From NCBI GenBank assembly GCA_947306175.1, contig CAMZFV010000023.1:1-48189 (forward strand): DNA of 48,189 bases. The letters run 5' to 3'. This DNA is from an uncultured Prevotellaceae bacterium (lineage in GTDB: Bacteria; Bacteroidota; Bacteroidia; Bacteroidales; Muribaculaceae). The position numbers and the translations under genes are program-made. Shown piece by piece: positions 17,114 to 25,854 of the stretch (positions within the stretch are counted from its first letter, which is position 1; each line of letters begins with the position of its first letter). Under the pieces are notes generated by a model that searched no databases, was not told the origin of the DNA, and was given only the letters and a program-made list of their open reading frames with translations.

Positions 17114-18388
17114 TTGGGCTGCAAACTTAACTTCTCGGAAACGGCCACCATGCAGTCGCTGCTGGCTGACCATGGTTTTGTGCCTGTTGCCCGTGGTGAG
17201 GTGCCCGACGTGTGTGTCGTGAACACGTGCAGTGTGACCGCGCTGGCCGACAGCAAATGCCGCCAGCACATCCGTCACCTCATCCGCCAGTACCCCGACG
17301 CCCTGATGGTGGTCACTGGTTGTTATGCTCAACTCAAGGGCAAGGAAATCGCCGAAATTCCCGGTGTGGACATCGTGCTCGGCAGCGAGCACAAGGCCGA
17401 CATCGCCCAGTATGTCACCCAGTGGTTTGAGGACCGCCAGCAGCGCCTGGAGGTGACCCCATCGCTCGACATCCGCTCGTTCTCGCCCTCGTGTGACCGT
17501 GGTGACCGCACGCGTTACTGGCTCAAGGTGCAGGACGGTTGTGACTACTGGTGCAGCTATTGTACCATCCCCGCCGCCCGTGGCCGCAGCCGCAGCGGCA
17601 CGATTGCCCAACTCGTCGGGCAGGCCCGCGAGGTGGCAGCCGAGGGAGGCAAGGAGATTGTCATCACGGGTGTGAACATCGGCGACTTTGGCAAGAATAC
17701 GGGCGAGAATTTCCTGGATTTGTTGAAATCGCTCGATGAAATCGAGGGTATTGAGCGTTACCGCATCTCCTCGATAGAGCCTGACCTGTTGACCGACGAA
17801 ATCATCGACTTTTGTGCCCGCTCACGGGCTTTCATGCCCCATTTCCACATCCCCTTGCAGAGTGGCAGCGACCCCGTGCTCAAACTGATGCGCCGCCACT
17901 ACGACCGCCAGTTGTTTGCCGACAAGGTGCAGCGCTGCCGCGAACTGATGCCCGACTGCTTCATCGGGGTGGATGTGATGGTGGGCACCCGTGGCGAGAC
18001 GCCCGAATTGTTTGAGGACAGCTACGACTTCATCCAGGGACTTGACGTTCAGCACCTGCATGTATTCCCCTACAGTGAGCGTCCAGGCACGATGGCATTG
18101 CGTATCCCCTATATCGTTACCCAGCAGGACAAGCAGCAACGCGCTGCCCGCATGATCGCGTTGAGCGACGAGAAGCAGGCCGCCTTCACGCGCCGCTACT
18201 TGGGGACTGTGCGCCCCGTCTTGCTGGAGCATGGCCGCGGCAAGGGTATGATGCACGGTTTTACCGACAACTACATCCGTGTCAACGTGGAACCCGACAT
18301 GACCCTCGCCAACCAGATCGTGAACGTGAAACTCCTGACCCTCAACGACGACCTCTCCGTCGATGCCCAAGTCATCACCAGTTTATAA
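17114..18388 (+). CDS. mtaB: tRNA threonylcarbamoyladenosine methylthiotransferase
   Basis: This radical-SAM enzyme adds a methylthio group to t6A37 of tRNAs decoding ANN codons. All parts are present: N-terminal UPF0004 domain with cysteines in GCKLN, NTCSVT and TGCYAQ, the radical-SAM CxxxCxxC (CDYWCSYC), and a C-terminal TRAM domain. The start is a problem. Homology begins at about 17099 (codons reading VKLETLGCKLN), but there is no ATG or GTG in frame from the stop at 17069 onwards. The coordinate given is the first TTG (17114), which would cut off the first beta strand. A CTG at 17075 or another non-standard start is possible. The downstream DUF1016 gene starts 16 nt after the stop. Confidence 0.9.
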   Translation: MGCKLNFSETATMQSLLADHGFVPVARGEVPDVCVVNTCSVTALADSKCRQHIRHLIRQYPDALMVVTGCYAQLKGKEIAEIPGVDIVLGSEHKADIAQYVTQWFEDRQQRLEVTPSLDIRSFSPSCDRGDRTRYWLKVQDGCDYWCSYCTIPAARGRSRSGTIAQLVGQAREVAAEGGKEIVITGVNIGDFGKNTGENFLDLLKSLDEIEGIERYRISSIEPDLLTDEIIDFCARSRAFMPHFHIPLQSGSDPVLKLMRRHYDRQLFADKVQRCRELMPDCFIGVDVMVGTRGETPELFEDSYDFIQGLDVQHLHVFPYSERPGTMALRIPYIVTQQDKQQRAARMIALSDEKQAAFTRRYLGTVRPVLLEHGRGKGMMHGFTDNYIRVNVEPDMTLANQIVNVKLLTLNDDLSVDAQVITSL

Positions 18389-18404
18389 TTATGTTCCAAT
18401 CAGA

Positions 18405-19406
18405 ATGAACGAGATAGAAAAAATACAGACCAATATCGAGAGTCTATATGCTGATATCAAAGTTATATTGGCGACTGCTCGTAAGCAGACTTATCATGCC
18501 ATTAACTTCACGATGGTTGAAAGCTACTGGATGATTGGACAGACCATCGTGGAGCATGAGCAACATGGCGATACTCGTGCTGCCTACGGTAAAGGAGTAC
18601 TGAAGGAACTGGCTGCTCGTCTGACAACGGACTTCGGTAAAGGCTTTGACGAACGCGAACTGCGCAAGATGCGTCAATTTTACCTCACATTCCGAAATCG
18701 GGACACACTGCGTCCCGAATTGACATGGTCACATTATCGCCGTTTGATTAGTGTAGAAAATGACCAGGTGCGTTGGTGGTACATGAATGAGGCGGCAGAT
18801 GGTGTTTGGAGTACACGTCAACTGGATAGACAAATATCCACACTCTATTATGAACGGTTGCTGGCAAGTAGGGAAAAGAAACCAGTCGTTCGTGAAGCCA
18901 AAGAAAAGATTTCTCAAATTGCTCCACAGCATTTTATTCGAGATCCTTTTGTATTGGAATTCCTGAATTTGAAGGATTACCCGTCATTGCACGAAAATGC
19001 CTTGGAACAATCTTTAATTGACCATCTGCAACAGTTTCTCCTTGAATTGGGGCGTGGCTTTTGCTTCGTAGCACGTCAGAAACGGATGCGCTATGACGAT
19101 GAGGACTTTTACGTTGACCTGGTTTTCTATCATAGCATTCTTAAATGTCATGTGCTGATAGATTTGAAATTGGGTAAACTGACTCATGAAGATGTTGGAC
19201 AGATGGACAGTTATATTCGTATGTTTGATGCGCTCTTTCGAAATGAGGACGATAATCCCACGTTGGGCATAATACTTTGTTCTCAGAAAAGTGAAGCTAT
19301 TGTGAAGTATTCTGTACTGAGCGAAGGCAAACAGATATTTGCCTCACGTTATAAATTATATCTGCCTACAGAAGAAGAATTCAAGCAACTGTTGGAATCC
19401 ATTTGA
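18405..19406 (+). CDS. DUF1016 (YhcG-type) PD-(D/E)XK nuclease domain protein
   Basis: The 333-residue protein combines an N-terminal DUF1016 domain (about 1-170, with VESYWMIGQTIVEHEQ and WSHYRRLI) and a C-terminal PD-(D/E)XK-like nuclease fold (about 190-330). The candidate active-site residues are the D of DFYVDLVFYH and the D/K of VLIDLKLGKL. Relatives occur next to restriction and toxin systems and in genomic islands; the real role is unresolved, though cleavage of DNA is expected from the fold. The ATG at 18405 is preferred because it follows the mtaB stop and begins the conserved MNEIEKIQ region. It sits in an otherwise housekeeping operon, which suggests insertion by transfer. Confidence 0.85.
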   Translation: MNEIEKIQTNIESLYADIKVILATARKQTYHAINFTMVESYWMIGQTIVEHEQHGDTRAAYGKGVLKELAARLTTDFGKGFDERELRKMRQFYLTFRNRDTLRPELTWSHYRRLISVENDQVRWWYMNEAADGVWSTRQLDRQISTLYYERLLASREKKPVVREAKEKISQIAPQHFIRDPFVLEFLNLKDYPSLHENALEQSLIDHLQQFLLELGRGFCFVARQKRMRYDDEDFYVDLVFYHSILKCHVLIDLKLGKLTHEDVGQMDSYIRMFDALFRNEDDNPTLGIILCSQKSEAIVKYSVLSEGKQIFASRYKLYLPTEEEFKQLLESI

Positions 19407-19459
19407 AAACTCGGACCATTGGGTTTATACAGGACTATAAAGAAGATTATTAATATATA

Positions 19460-20476
19460 ATGAAACAGGTTGCTGTCATCATATTGAACTGGAACGGAGC
19501 ACAACTGCTGCGCCGCTATCTGCCCACGGTGATTGCGGGAACCGATGCCGCTATTGCCGACGTCATCGTTGCCGACAACGGCAGCACCGACAACAGCCTG
19601 CAAGTGCTTCAGGATGAATTTCCCGAGGTCAAAGTCTTGCGCTTTGAGAAGAACCACGGCTTTGCCGAGGGCTACAACCTGGCCATCAGTCAGACGATGT
19701 ACCCCTACACGGTGCTGCTTAACAGCGATGTGCGCACTCCGCAAGGCTGGCTCAACCCCCTGCTGGACTATATGGAGGCCCATCCCGATGTGGGCGCCGT
19801 GATGCCCAAGTTGCTGCACGACAGCGAGGACGGCCCGACGATGTTTGACTATGCCGGTGCGGCAGGTGGCTATATCGACTGCCACGGCTATCCCTATTGT
19901 CGCGGGCGTGTGTTCGAGTATGTCGAGGACGACCATGGCCAGTATGACGACGGTCCCAAGAGCGTCTTTTGGGCGACGGGCGCGTGCCTGATGGTGCGCA
20001 GCCAGCTGTATCAGGACGTCGGTGGTTTGGATAAGGATTTCTTTGCCCACATGGAGGAGATTGACCTGTGCTGGCGCATCCGCCTGGCGGGCTATGACCT
20101 GATGATGTTGCCGTCGAGCCACGTCTATCACTTGGGTGGCGGCAGTTTGGCCTATGGCAACCCGCGGAAGACCTACCTCAACTTCCGTAACAACCTGCTG
20201 CTCCTGCACAAGAACCTGCCCAAGGGTGAGGGCAAGCGCCTGCTGCTGGTGCGCCGCCTCATGGACGCACTGGCCTTTGGCATGGCGGTGGCAAAATTCC
20301 ACTTCGGCGACGCCAGGGCGATTATCCGTGCCCACCGCGACTTCCGCCGTATGCGTTCCCGTTACACATGTCAGCCCACTGTCAACCTGCTCAAGGCATT
20401 GTCCGAGGAACGCGTCAACATCATCACCGCCCACTACCTGCGCGGCGTGAAACTGTTCACGGACCTTAGGTTTTAG
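19460..20476 (+). CDS. Glycosyltransferase family 2
   Basis: The 338-residue protein has a GT2 (GT-A fold) core: the nucleotide-sugar site VAVIILNWNG (4-13), VIVADNGSTDNS, the DxD-equivalent LLNSDVRTPQGW, and the acceptor-side motifs GACLMVRSQ and HMEEIDLCWRIRLAGY. It resembles rhamnosyltransferase-like GT2 enzymes that extend surface polysaccharide or lipopolysaccharide. The C-terminal part (about 240-338) is basic and may hold a membrane-associated helix. No other polysaccharide genes are near, so the substrate cannot be inferred. The start ATG follows an A/T-rich leader of about 50 nt. Confidence 0.9.
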   Translation: MKQVAVIILNWNGAQLLRRYLPTVIAGTDAAIADVIVADNGSTDNSLQVLQDEFPEVKVLRFEKNHGFAEGYNLAISQTMYPYTVLLNSDVRTPQGWLNPLLDYMEAHPDVGAVMPKLLHDSEDGPTMFDYAGAAGGYIDCHGYPYCRGRVFEYVEDDHGQYDDGPKSVFWATGACLMVRSQLYQDVGGLDKDFFAHMEEIDLCWRIRLAGYDLMMLPSSHVYHLGGGSLAYGNPRKTYLNFRNNLLLLHKNLPKGEGKRLLLVRRLMDALAFGMAVAKFHFGDARAIIRAHRDFRRMRSRYTCQPTVNLLKALSEERVNIITAHYLRGVKLFTDLRF

Positions 20477-20556
20477 GCTTTAGGTTTTAGGCATTAGGCA
20501 TTAGGCGATAGTATTTGTACTTACAACTTACAACTTAAAACTAAAAACTCAATAAT
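20466..20556 (+). repeat. TTTAGG repeat followed by AACTTA leader repeat
   Basis: 20466-20506 is seven TTAGG-type units overlapping the end of the glycosyltransferase gene. It is followed by ACTTACAACTTACAACTTAA and similar A/C-rich units up to the aldo-keto reductase start, the same order of families as before mtaB. Confidence 0.6.
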
Positions 20557-21669
20557 ATGAGAAAACTTGGATTTGGATTGATGCGTCTGCCGTTGGTCAA
20601 TGCTGATGACCAGACGAGTATCGACATGGAGAAATTTAAAGCGATGGCCGACAGGTTCATCGAGCGCGGCTTCACCTACTTTGACACTGCCTATCCCTAC
20701 CATGGCGGCAAGAGTGAAGAGGCCCTGCGTGAGGCCGTCGTCAAGCGCTATCCCCGCGAGACGTTTACGGTCACCAGCAAGATGCCCGTGTGGGCCATCA
20801 ACGAAGAGGGTGACCTGGAGCGTGTCTTCAACGAGCAGCTGGAGCGTTGCGGCGTGGACTACTTTGATTACTACTGGCTGCATGCCCTCAACCGTGAGCG
20901 TGTCGAGGTGATGGACCGCGTGGACGGTTGGGGTTTCCTTGTCCGCAAGAAGGCCGAGGGCAAGATCCGCAACATCGGTTTTTCGTTCCATGACACTTCC
21001 GACCTGCTGGCCGAAATCCTGGACAAGCATCCCGAGATGGAATATGTGCAGTTGCAGATCAACTACCTCGACTGGGAAAGCCCCGCCATCGAGTCAAGGG
21101 TATGCTATGAGCTGTGTGTCAAGCACGGCAAGCCCGTCATCGTCATGGAGCCCGTCAAGGGCGGTTCACTGGCGCGTGTCCCCGAGGAGGTAGAGCGCTT
21201 GTTCAAGGACTACAATCCCGATGCCAGCCCTGCGTCGTGGGCCATCCGCTACTGCGCATCGTTGCCGGGTGTGCTGACGGTGCTCAGCGGCATGAGCAAC
21301 ATGGAGCAAATGGAGGATAACACAAGCTACATGCAGGACTTCCAACCCCTCAACGACGAGGAGCAGGCCATCATCACCCGCGCCACCGAGGTCATCCGTG
21401 ACTCCATTGCCATCCACTGTACCGCCTGTCACTATTGCTGCGACGGCTGCCCCCAGCAGATAGCCATCCCCGAGTACTTCAGCCTGTACAACACGCTGCA
21501 GCAGTTCCCCGAGCAGAAGGGCAACAGCAAACTCTACTACGACCTGGTGGCCAAGAGCCACGGCAAGGCGAGCGAGTGTATCGAGTGTGGCCAGTGCGAG
21601 GCCCAGTGCCCCCAGCACCTCGACATCATCGACCACCTGAAACAAGTCGCCGAAACCTTCGAACAATAG
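20557..21669 (+). CDS. Aldo-keto reductase with C-terminal 4Fe-4S domain
   Basis: The 370-residue protein has a complete aldo-keto reductase barrel: GFGLMRLP at the start, the catalytic Asp/Tyr pair in YFDTAYPYHGGKSEEAL, the Lys in TVTSKMP and the His in YYWLHALN. The last third adds a ferredoxin-like segment with two cysteine clusters, CTACHYCCDGCP and CIECGQCEAQCP, able to bind two [4Fe-4S] clusters. This fusion is widespread in anaerobes and is thought to couple NAD(P)H or ferredoxin with carbonyl substrates; the physiological substrate is not known. The GTGC/CTGG-rich codon use matches the surrounding housekeeping genes. Confidence 0.92.
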   Translation: MRKLGFGLMRLPLVNADDQTSIDMEKFKAMADRFIERGFTYFDTAYPYHGGKSEEALREAVVKRYPRETFTVTSKMPVWAINEEGDLERVFNEQLERCGVDYFDYYWLHALNRERVEVMDRVDGWGFLVRKKAEGKIRNIGFSFHDTSDLLAEILDKHPEMEYVQLQINYLDWESPAIESRVCYELCVKHGKPVIVMEPVKGGSLARVPEEVERLFKDYNPDASPASWAIRYCASLPGVLTVLSGMSNMEQMEDNTSYMQDFQPLNDEEQAIITRATEVIRDSIAIHCTACHYCCDGCPQQIAIPEYFSLYNTLQQFPEQKGNSKLYYDLVAKSHGKASECIECGQCEAQCPQHLDIIDHLKQVAETFEQ

Positions 21670-21910
21670 GTTGAAGTGCCCCAAAATCCTATTTATCAAG
21701 TGGTATTACTGCACCAACAATAAATCGGCCAACACTTATAGATCGTACAATCGCTATTCACAGATTATATCTTGTGAATATGACTGGCACATCCTACCGA
21801 GTCAAGGAAACGAAAAGAATCAAAAATATACAATGAACAATAAACTTTTCGTATCGTTCCCTCCCTGCGGTCGGGCAAGATAGGCGGCGCCTCGGAAATG
21901 TTCAAATAAA

Positions 21911-21942
21911 TTTGCCATTCCGCTCGGCTTGCACTATCTTTG
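21911..21942 (+). promoter_or_regulatory. Strong Bacteroidetes-type promoter
   Basis: TTTG (21911-21914), exactly 20 nt, then TATCTTTG (21935-21942). This is the best match in the window to the consensus. It probably drives the exported-protein genes from 22014 on, with a leader of about 65 nt that holds the 28-nt motif at 21975-22002. Confidence 0.7.
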
Positions 21943-21974
21943 CAGTGCTTATAAACTGGTGTATTTTTAAATTA

Positions 21975-22002
21975 TTTTTTGGTATTCTTTAACGGTATAA
22001 TT
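21975..22002 (+). promoter_or_regulatory. Shared 28-nt leader motif, copy 1
   Basis: The motif contains GGTAT, 8 nt, then ACGGTAT (half-sites about 14 nt apart) and is repeated at 31698-31725 with 25 of 28 positions the same. Both copies lie shortly before a start codon of a small envelope-type gene. Confidence 0.5.
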
Positions 22003-22013
22003 TATTAACTGAT

Positions 22014-22589
22014 ATGAAGAGAATTGGATTATCCTTAGTTTTGATACTGACATGTGTGATGGCTTTTGCCCAGGAAGAAGTAGTGGATTATCTGAATGTT
22101 GGAAAAACACTCAAGTTCCAAGGTGAGACGTTTGAGCTCAAGTGGTGTTCACATCCCATGGAGGCTTATTATATTCAGGAATGGCTGCCTGAGGGTTATA
22201 CGTTTGACAATTATGAGCAGATGTTGACGGTCACGCTGGCCTTCTCAGAAGTATTAACTGCTCAATATGCTGTTGAGGCCAAAGTCCAGGAACTTGAGGA
22301 ACGCAAGAAGATAGACTGCGCCTATTATTACGTCTATGAGAACAACGGAGAGTATGTTATTGAATTCATGGTGATGGACGGGGCGGACGGCAAGGTGAAT
22401 TTTGTAGAGGTCGACATCCATCACTATAAACTTGTAACCGTCAATGGTAAGAAAGCCGTACAGCTCAATTTCTATACGCGAAGGGCGTATGGTGATGACA
22501 TCAACCCCTTCATTGAATCCCTCGATGATAAAACAGATGACTGGATCAACGAACTGACACAGATGAAAATCGTCTGCAAAATGAAATAG
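22014..22589 (+). CDS. Exported protein of unknown function
   Basis: The 191-residue protein has a clear signal peptide (MKRIGLSLVLILTCVMAFAQ, cleavage before EE). The mature part is alternating and acidic, with motifs such as YYYVYENNGEYVIEFMVMDG that suggest a beta-rich domain. I do not recognise the family. It begins a run of four small genes for exported proteins (22014-25752) that share similar signal peptides and spacing, so they are probably one transcription unit under the promoter at 21911. Confidence 0.7.
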   Translation: MKRIGLSLVLILTCVMAFAQEEVVDYLNVGKTLKFQGETFELKWCSHPMEAYYIQEWLPEGYTFDNYEQMLTVTLAFSEVLTAQYAVEAKVQELEERKKIDCAYYYVYENNGEYVIEFMVMDGADGKVNFVEVDIHHYKLVTVNGKKAVQLNFYTRRAYGDDINPFIESLDDKTDDWINELTQMKIVCKMK

Positions 22590-22625
22590 CATTACAATTA
22601 TCAAAAAAGCAAACAGAACAGCGAT

Positions 22626-23333
22626 ATGAAACAGTTTCTTTTATTTGCAACCCTCATTCTTGGCGCATTTGCGATGCATGCGACTGATGAAGCTGAATAC
22701 GAGACCTATCGTATCACTTGGAGTGAAATCAGCGCCCTGGTAGATAATAGCCCTGACAGTATTAAATCCTTGATAGACCGTGCTGCGCTGGGCGATACCA
22801 CCTTGAGGACAAAAGAACTATTGGTGGCTTATATGGGTAAATCTTTCTTCGGCGCTTCACCTTTTGGTGAAAGCCGCGACGCTATATCCGCCTTGAACGA
22901 GGATAACATCGACAGTGCAATGGTCTTGATAGAACAGGCCATAAAGCGCAATCCGTTATCGCTGTCCAATAACTATTACTATGTCGTTTGTGCCCTAGCT
23001 CAGAACCCACAAATCTCTGTTTCCAAAGCTATGCAACAGGACGAAAATCTGAAGCTTGCTTTTACAAGATTTAATCTGCTGCTGTCTGCCATTTATTATA
23101 GCGGCAACGGGTCTCAGAAGTATCCTTACAAGGTGACATGTGTAGATGACGAATATACCTTTATGAGTCAAGGTCTGGATTTGCCCCGCCCAACGAATCA
23201 GACATTGACCAAGGACGGCCATGACATGTTCAAATTGCCTGCTCATTCTTCAACACGATATACTGGCCAGGAAATTCACTTTGACGCCACACGCATCCTG
23301 GAGTTAGAGCAGAATCTCTTTAATCCCAATTGA
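22626..23333 (+). CDS. Exported protein, DUF4919-like
   Basis: The 235-residue protein starts with a signal peptide (MKQFLLFATLILGAFAMHA). The remaining sequence is mostly helical and contains RTKELLVAYMGKSFFG, LIEQAIKRNPLSLSNNYYYVV and a late YTFMSQGLDL, which together resemble the Bacteroidetes DUF4919 family from memory; this is a tentative match. It has no catalytic motif I can name. Start and stop fit tightly between neighbours (36 nt after the previous gene, 4 nt before the next), so co-transcription is likely. Confidence 0.65.
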   Translation: MKQFLLFATLILGAFAMHATDEAEYETYRITWSEISALVDNSPDSIKSLIDRAALGDTTLRTKELLVAYMGKSFFGASPFGESRDAISALNEDNIDSAMVLIEQAIKRNPLSLSNNYYYVVCALAQNPQISVSKAMQQDENLKLAFTRFNLLLSAIYYSGNGSQKYPYKVTCVDDEYTFMSQGLDLPRPTNQTLTKDGHDMFKLPAHSSTRYTGQEIHFDATRILELEQNLFNPN

Positions 23334-23337
23334 TACT

Positions 23338-24411
23338 ATGAAACGATTTCTTTTATCATTCATATTGAATTTGTGCCTAATCGGTGTGGCCATGACAGCA
23401 TGGTCACAGAACCTGATGTTAAATCAGAAGGAACCCGAGAACGAGATTGCAGTGGTGGGCTACTTCTGCAAGAACGACACGATGACCTACAGGCAGTCGC
23501 ACATCAAATACAAGATTGAAAATAACGATACCACAGTTAGCGAGTCCTACGAGGAGGAGTTTATGATAGTGGTGACAGACTCCACCAGCAAGGGATACAA
23601 GATGAAGTACATTCCGTTGAGTTTCACCCGCCAAGATGCCGACACTGACAACAGCTTGAAAGCCATAATGACAAATGCCATGAGCCACATGATGCAGTCG
23701 GTCGTGTGCGAGTTCACCACCGATGAGTTTGGATCGCTCAAAAGCATCACCAACTGGCGCGAGATACGTGACCAGCTCAAGAAGAGTGTAAAGGCCACAT
23801 GCGACTCTCTGTACAGTATTATTCCAAGCCTTAGCATCCCCCGAAAGTCGCTTGAAGATTTCCTGTTGTCCAATTTATCAACCGAGGAGGATATCCGCGA
23901 CTTATATGAGGTATTGGAGACTCTCTTCGGTATGCACGGCTCTGCCTATGACATCTGCGACAAGGAAGAAGATATTGAGGAACAAGGTCTTTCTGGGCAT
24001 GTCACCATCTGGGCAGGCTACACTCCCATTGAGGAGGAGGGAGACATCGAAGGCGATTATGCCTTCTCAACCCAAAAAACGTTGACTATTCCTGTCGAAG
24101 ACATGAAGGATACCTTCGGCGCGCTATCAATGATAATTGGCGGCATTAGCGGCGGCATGGCCAGCGACAGCCTGGAAGTGGCTTTTGACCAGATTGTTGA
24201 TTCGCTGAAAATCGCGAAGCCCAATGGCGCCGAAGTGACTTCCATACGGTATAACGGTTTTTTCCTGAACGGATGGCCTAAAATATACTATCATGTGGAA
24301 GGGGCTGACTTGGGGTTCTTCGAGCAGATTGAGATCCATGCCATCGAGTGGAAACACTGCCACTGGGAATACATCCCCGTCGCCGGACCAACCGATAACA
24401 ATGACATCTAA
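23338..24411 (+). CDS. Exported protein of unknown function
   Basis: The 357-residue protein has a signal peptide (MKRFLLSFILNLCLIGVAMTAWS). After that the sequence is acidic and mixed alpha/beta, with no recognised family. A pair of cysteines about 14 residues apart near the end and the segment FFLNGWPKIYYHVEG may help later matching. It starts 4 nt after the preceding gene, so it belongs to the same operon, and its homologous signal peptide style suggests the four products work at the same place in the envelope. Confidence 0.65.
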   Translation: MKRFLLSFILNLCLIGVAMTAWSQNLMLNQKEPENEIAVVGYFCKNDTMTYRQSHIKYKIENNDTTVSESYEEEFMIVVTDSTSKGYKMKYIPLSFTRQDADTDNSLKAIMTNAMSHMMQSVVCEFTTDEFGSLKSITNWREIRDQLKKSVKATCDSLYSIIPSLSIPRKSLEDFLLSNLSTEEDIRDLYEVLETLFGMHGSAYDICDKEEDIEEQGLSGHVTIWAGYTPIEEEGDIEGDYAFSTQKTLTIPVEDMKDTFGALSMIIGGISGGMASDSLEVAFDQIVDSLKIAKPNGAEVTSIRYNGFFLNGWPKIYYHVEGADLGFFEQIEIHAIEWKHCHWEYIPVAGPTDNNDI

Positions 24412-24437
24412 TTTAACATACAATGAAAAAGACGATC

Positions 24438-24445
24438 TAACTTTG
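24438..24445 (+). promoter_or_regulatory. Promoter -7 element before the LRR protein gene
   Basis: TAACTTTG lies 26 nt upstream of the start codon at 24472 in a 60-nt intergenic gap, so this gene may have its own promoter in addition to read-through from upstream. Confidence 0.4.
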
Positions 24446-24471
24446 CCGTAAATTAAAAAACGAACTACGAT

Positions 24472-25752
24472 ATGAAACGATTGCTTATATCATTCACCAT
24501 GGCTGTCGGCATCGTTGGCAGTTTGTTCGCACAGGAGAAATTTGATTCACTCTCCTATGCGATGGGCGTTGAGTACATACGCAATAGCGACCTGAACCTC
24601 TCGGAAATAATACAGCAGTCAGTAAATGATCGTGAGGAGTTCGTCCGGGGCTTCAGTGACGGGCTAAAGAGAACTGCAGCCACTTCCTATCATGACGGCT
24701 ACCGAATGGGTTTTTATGTTCTGATAGCGGATGATGTTACGCTTCCTTTGGACTGCTTGTTAGAGGGCGTGCGCAAAGTGGCCGACAATACCGTTGTCCT
24801 CCCGCGTGACACAATCGGCGCCTACCAATTATTTAATGGCTATGGTGTTATGGCCATGCCAATGGTTGATGCTGGTAACTGCCGTTTCGCGACGATGATG
24901 GGTATCCTTTGTGGCCTGAGTGCCATCGTTCCCGATAGATTAATGAGCGACTCCATTACTATCGAGGATCAACAGGCCTTTGCCGCAGGGATGGCAGATA
25001 TGCTTGAAACGTCAGATTCTATGGCAGCCTATGACGAAGGTAAATTGGCTGTAGCGTTCTTTTTCCCAGATGTCATGATAATGAAGAAGAATAGGGGCTT
25101 GGATTTAGTAGATTACGATGCGATCATCGACGGTGTCCGTGGTGCCCTGGAACTGGCAGAGCGCAAAATGTCGGTTGAAGAAGTGGAAATGTGCCTCATG
25201 CAGTATTATGCGGAAGAATACAATATCCAAACAGCAGAGGAACTGGATTATAATGACGACATCGATGACATCATTATTGAAGAAGAGGCCGCCAAAGAAG
25301 CCCTTTACGACTTCGAGGTCGATGGCATCTACTACCTCATCAACGGCAACGAAGCCACCGTCACCCATAAGGATGGCAATTCCCCGAAAAATCCTTGTTA
25401 CTCAGGCGAACTGGCCATCCCCGCTACCGTTACCTATAATGGCGTGACATACTCCGTCACCTCCATCGGCTCTCATGCGTTTAAGGGATGCAGAGGCCTG
25501 ACAAGCATCGAAATCCCCAATTCCGTCACAACCATTAGTGATATGGCATTCAATGAATGCAGTGGCCTGAAGGATGTATATAGTTATATCGATAATCTTT
25601 CACTTGTTTCGATGGGTTCTTCGGTGTTTTATGTATATCCTGCTAAATATAACAAACGGACGCTGCATGTGCCTGTTGGTACGTTAAAGGCTTATCAAGC
25701 CGATACAAAATGGAGCGAGTATTTCGGCAATATCGTGGAGATGGAGCCGTAG
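24472..25752 (+). CDS. Exported protein with FKBP N-terminal-like and BspA-type LRR domains
   Basis: The 426-residue protein has a signal peptide (MKRLLISFTMAVGIVGSLFA). The region from about residue 20 (FDSLSYAMGVEY, EEFVRGFSDGLK) resembles the N-terminal dimerisation domain of FKBP-type peptidyl-prolyl isomerases, but no FK506-binding catalytic domain follows. Instead the C-terminal part (about 290-426) is a BspA-like leucine-rich repeat module (SVTSIGSHAF, GLTSIEIPNSVTTISDMAF). BspA repeats in oral and gut Bacteroidales take part in binding to host or bacterial surfaces. The combination suggests a duplicated dimerisation module carrying an adhesive tail; the first part is divergent and that assignment is tentative. 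Confidence 0.75.
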   Translation: MKRLLISFTMAVGIVGSLFAQEKFDSLSYAMGVEYIRNSDLNLSEIIQQSVNDREEFVRGFSDGLKRTAATSYHDGYRMGFYVLIADDVTLPLDCLLEGVRKVADNTVVLPRDTIGAYQLFNGYGVMAMPMVDAGNCRFATMMGILCGLSAIVPDRLMSDSITIEDQQAFAAGMADMLETSDSMAAYDEGKLAVAFFFPDVMIMKKNRGLDLVDYDAIIDGVRGALELAERKMSVEEVEMCLMQYYAEEYNIQTAEELDYNDDIDDIIIEEEAAKEALYDFEVDGIYYLINGNEATVTHKDGNSPKNPCYSGELAIPATVTYNGVTYSVTSIGSHAFKGCRGLTSIEIPNSVTTISDMAFNECSGLKDVYSYIDNLSLVSMGSSVFYVYPAKYNKRTLHVPVGTLKAYQADTKWSEYFGNIVEMEP

Positions 25753-25764
25753 GCCGTTATCTTC

Positions 25765-25788
25765 TGTAAATAGTAATTGAAAAGTATA
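25765..25788 (+). repeat. 24-bp direct repeat, left copy flanking the macroglobulin gene
   Basis: Positions 25765-25788 (TGTAAATAGTAATTGAAA onward) are identical over 24 nt to 31512-31535. The two copies enclose the whole 25855-31527 gene and its promoter. Confidence 0.85.
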
Positions 25789-25832
25789 CCACCATTATAA
25801 TCGAAAATAAACAAAGAACAACACACTTTTTG

Positions 25833-25840
25833 TATCTTTG
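25833..25840 (+). promoter_or_regulatory. Promoter -7 element of the macroglobulin gene
   Basis: TATCTTTG lies 14 nt upstream of the start codon at 25855, preceded by an A-rich stretch. No TTTG is found at the ideal distance, but the -7 box is an exact match. The very short leader is normal for Bacteroidetes. Confidence 0.5.
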
Positions 25841-25854
25841 CGAAATAATAACTA

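Noticed and set aside
19349..20434. A 361-codon minus-strand frame opposite the glycosyltransferase
   Set aside because: Antisense shadow; the plus-strand gene has clear GT2 motifs.
21671..21883. A 70-codon plus-strand frame after the aldo-keto reductase
   Set aside because: No promoter or start signal, no domain, ends in promoter-like intergenic sequence.
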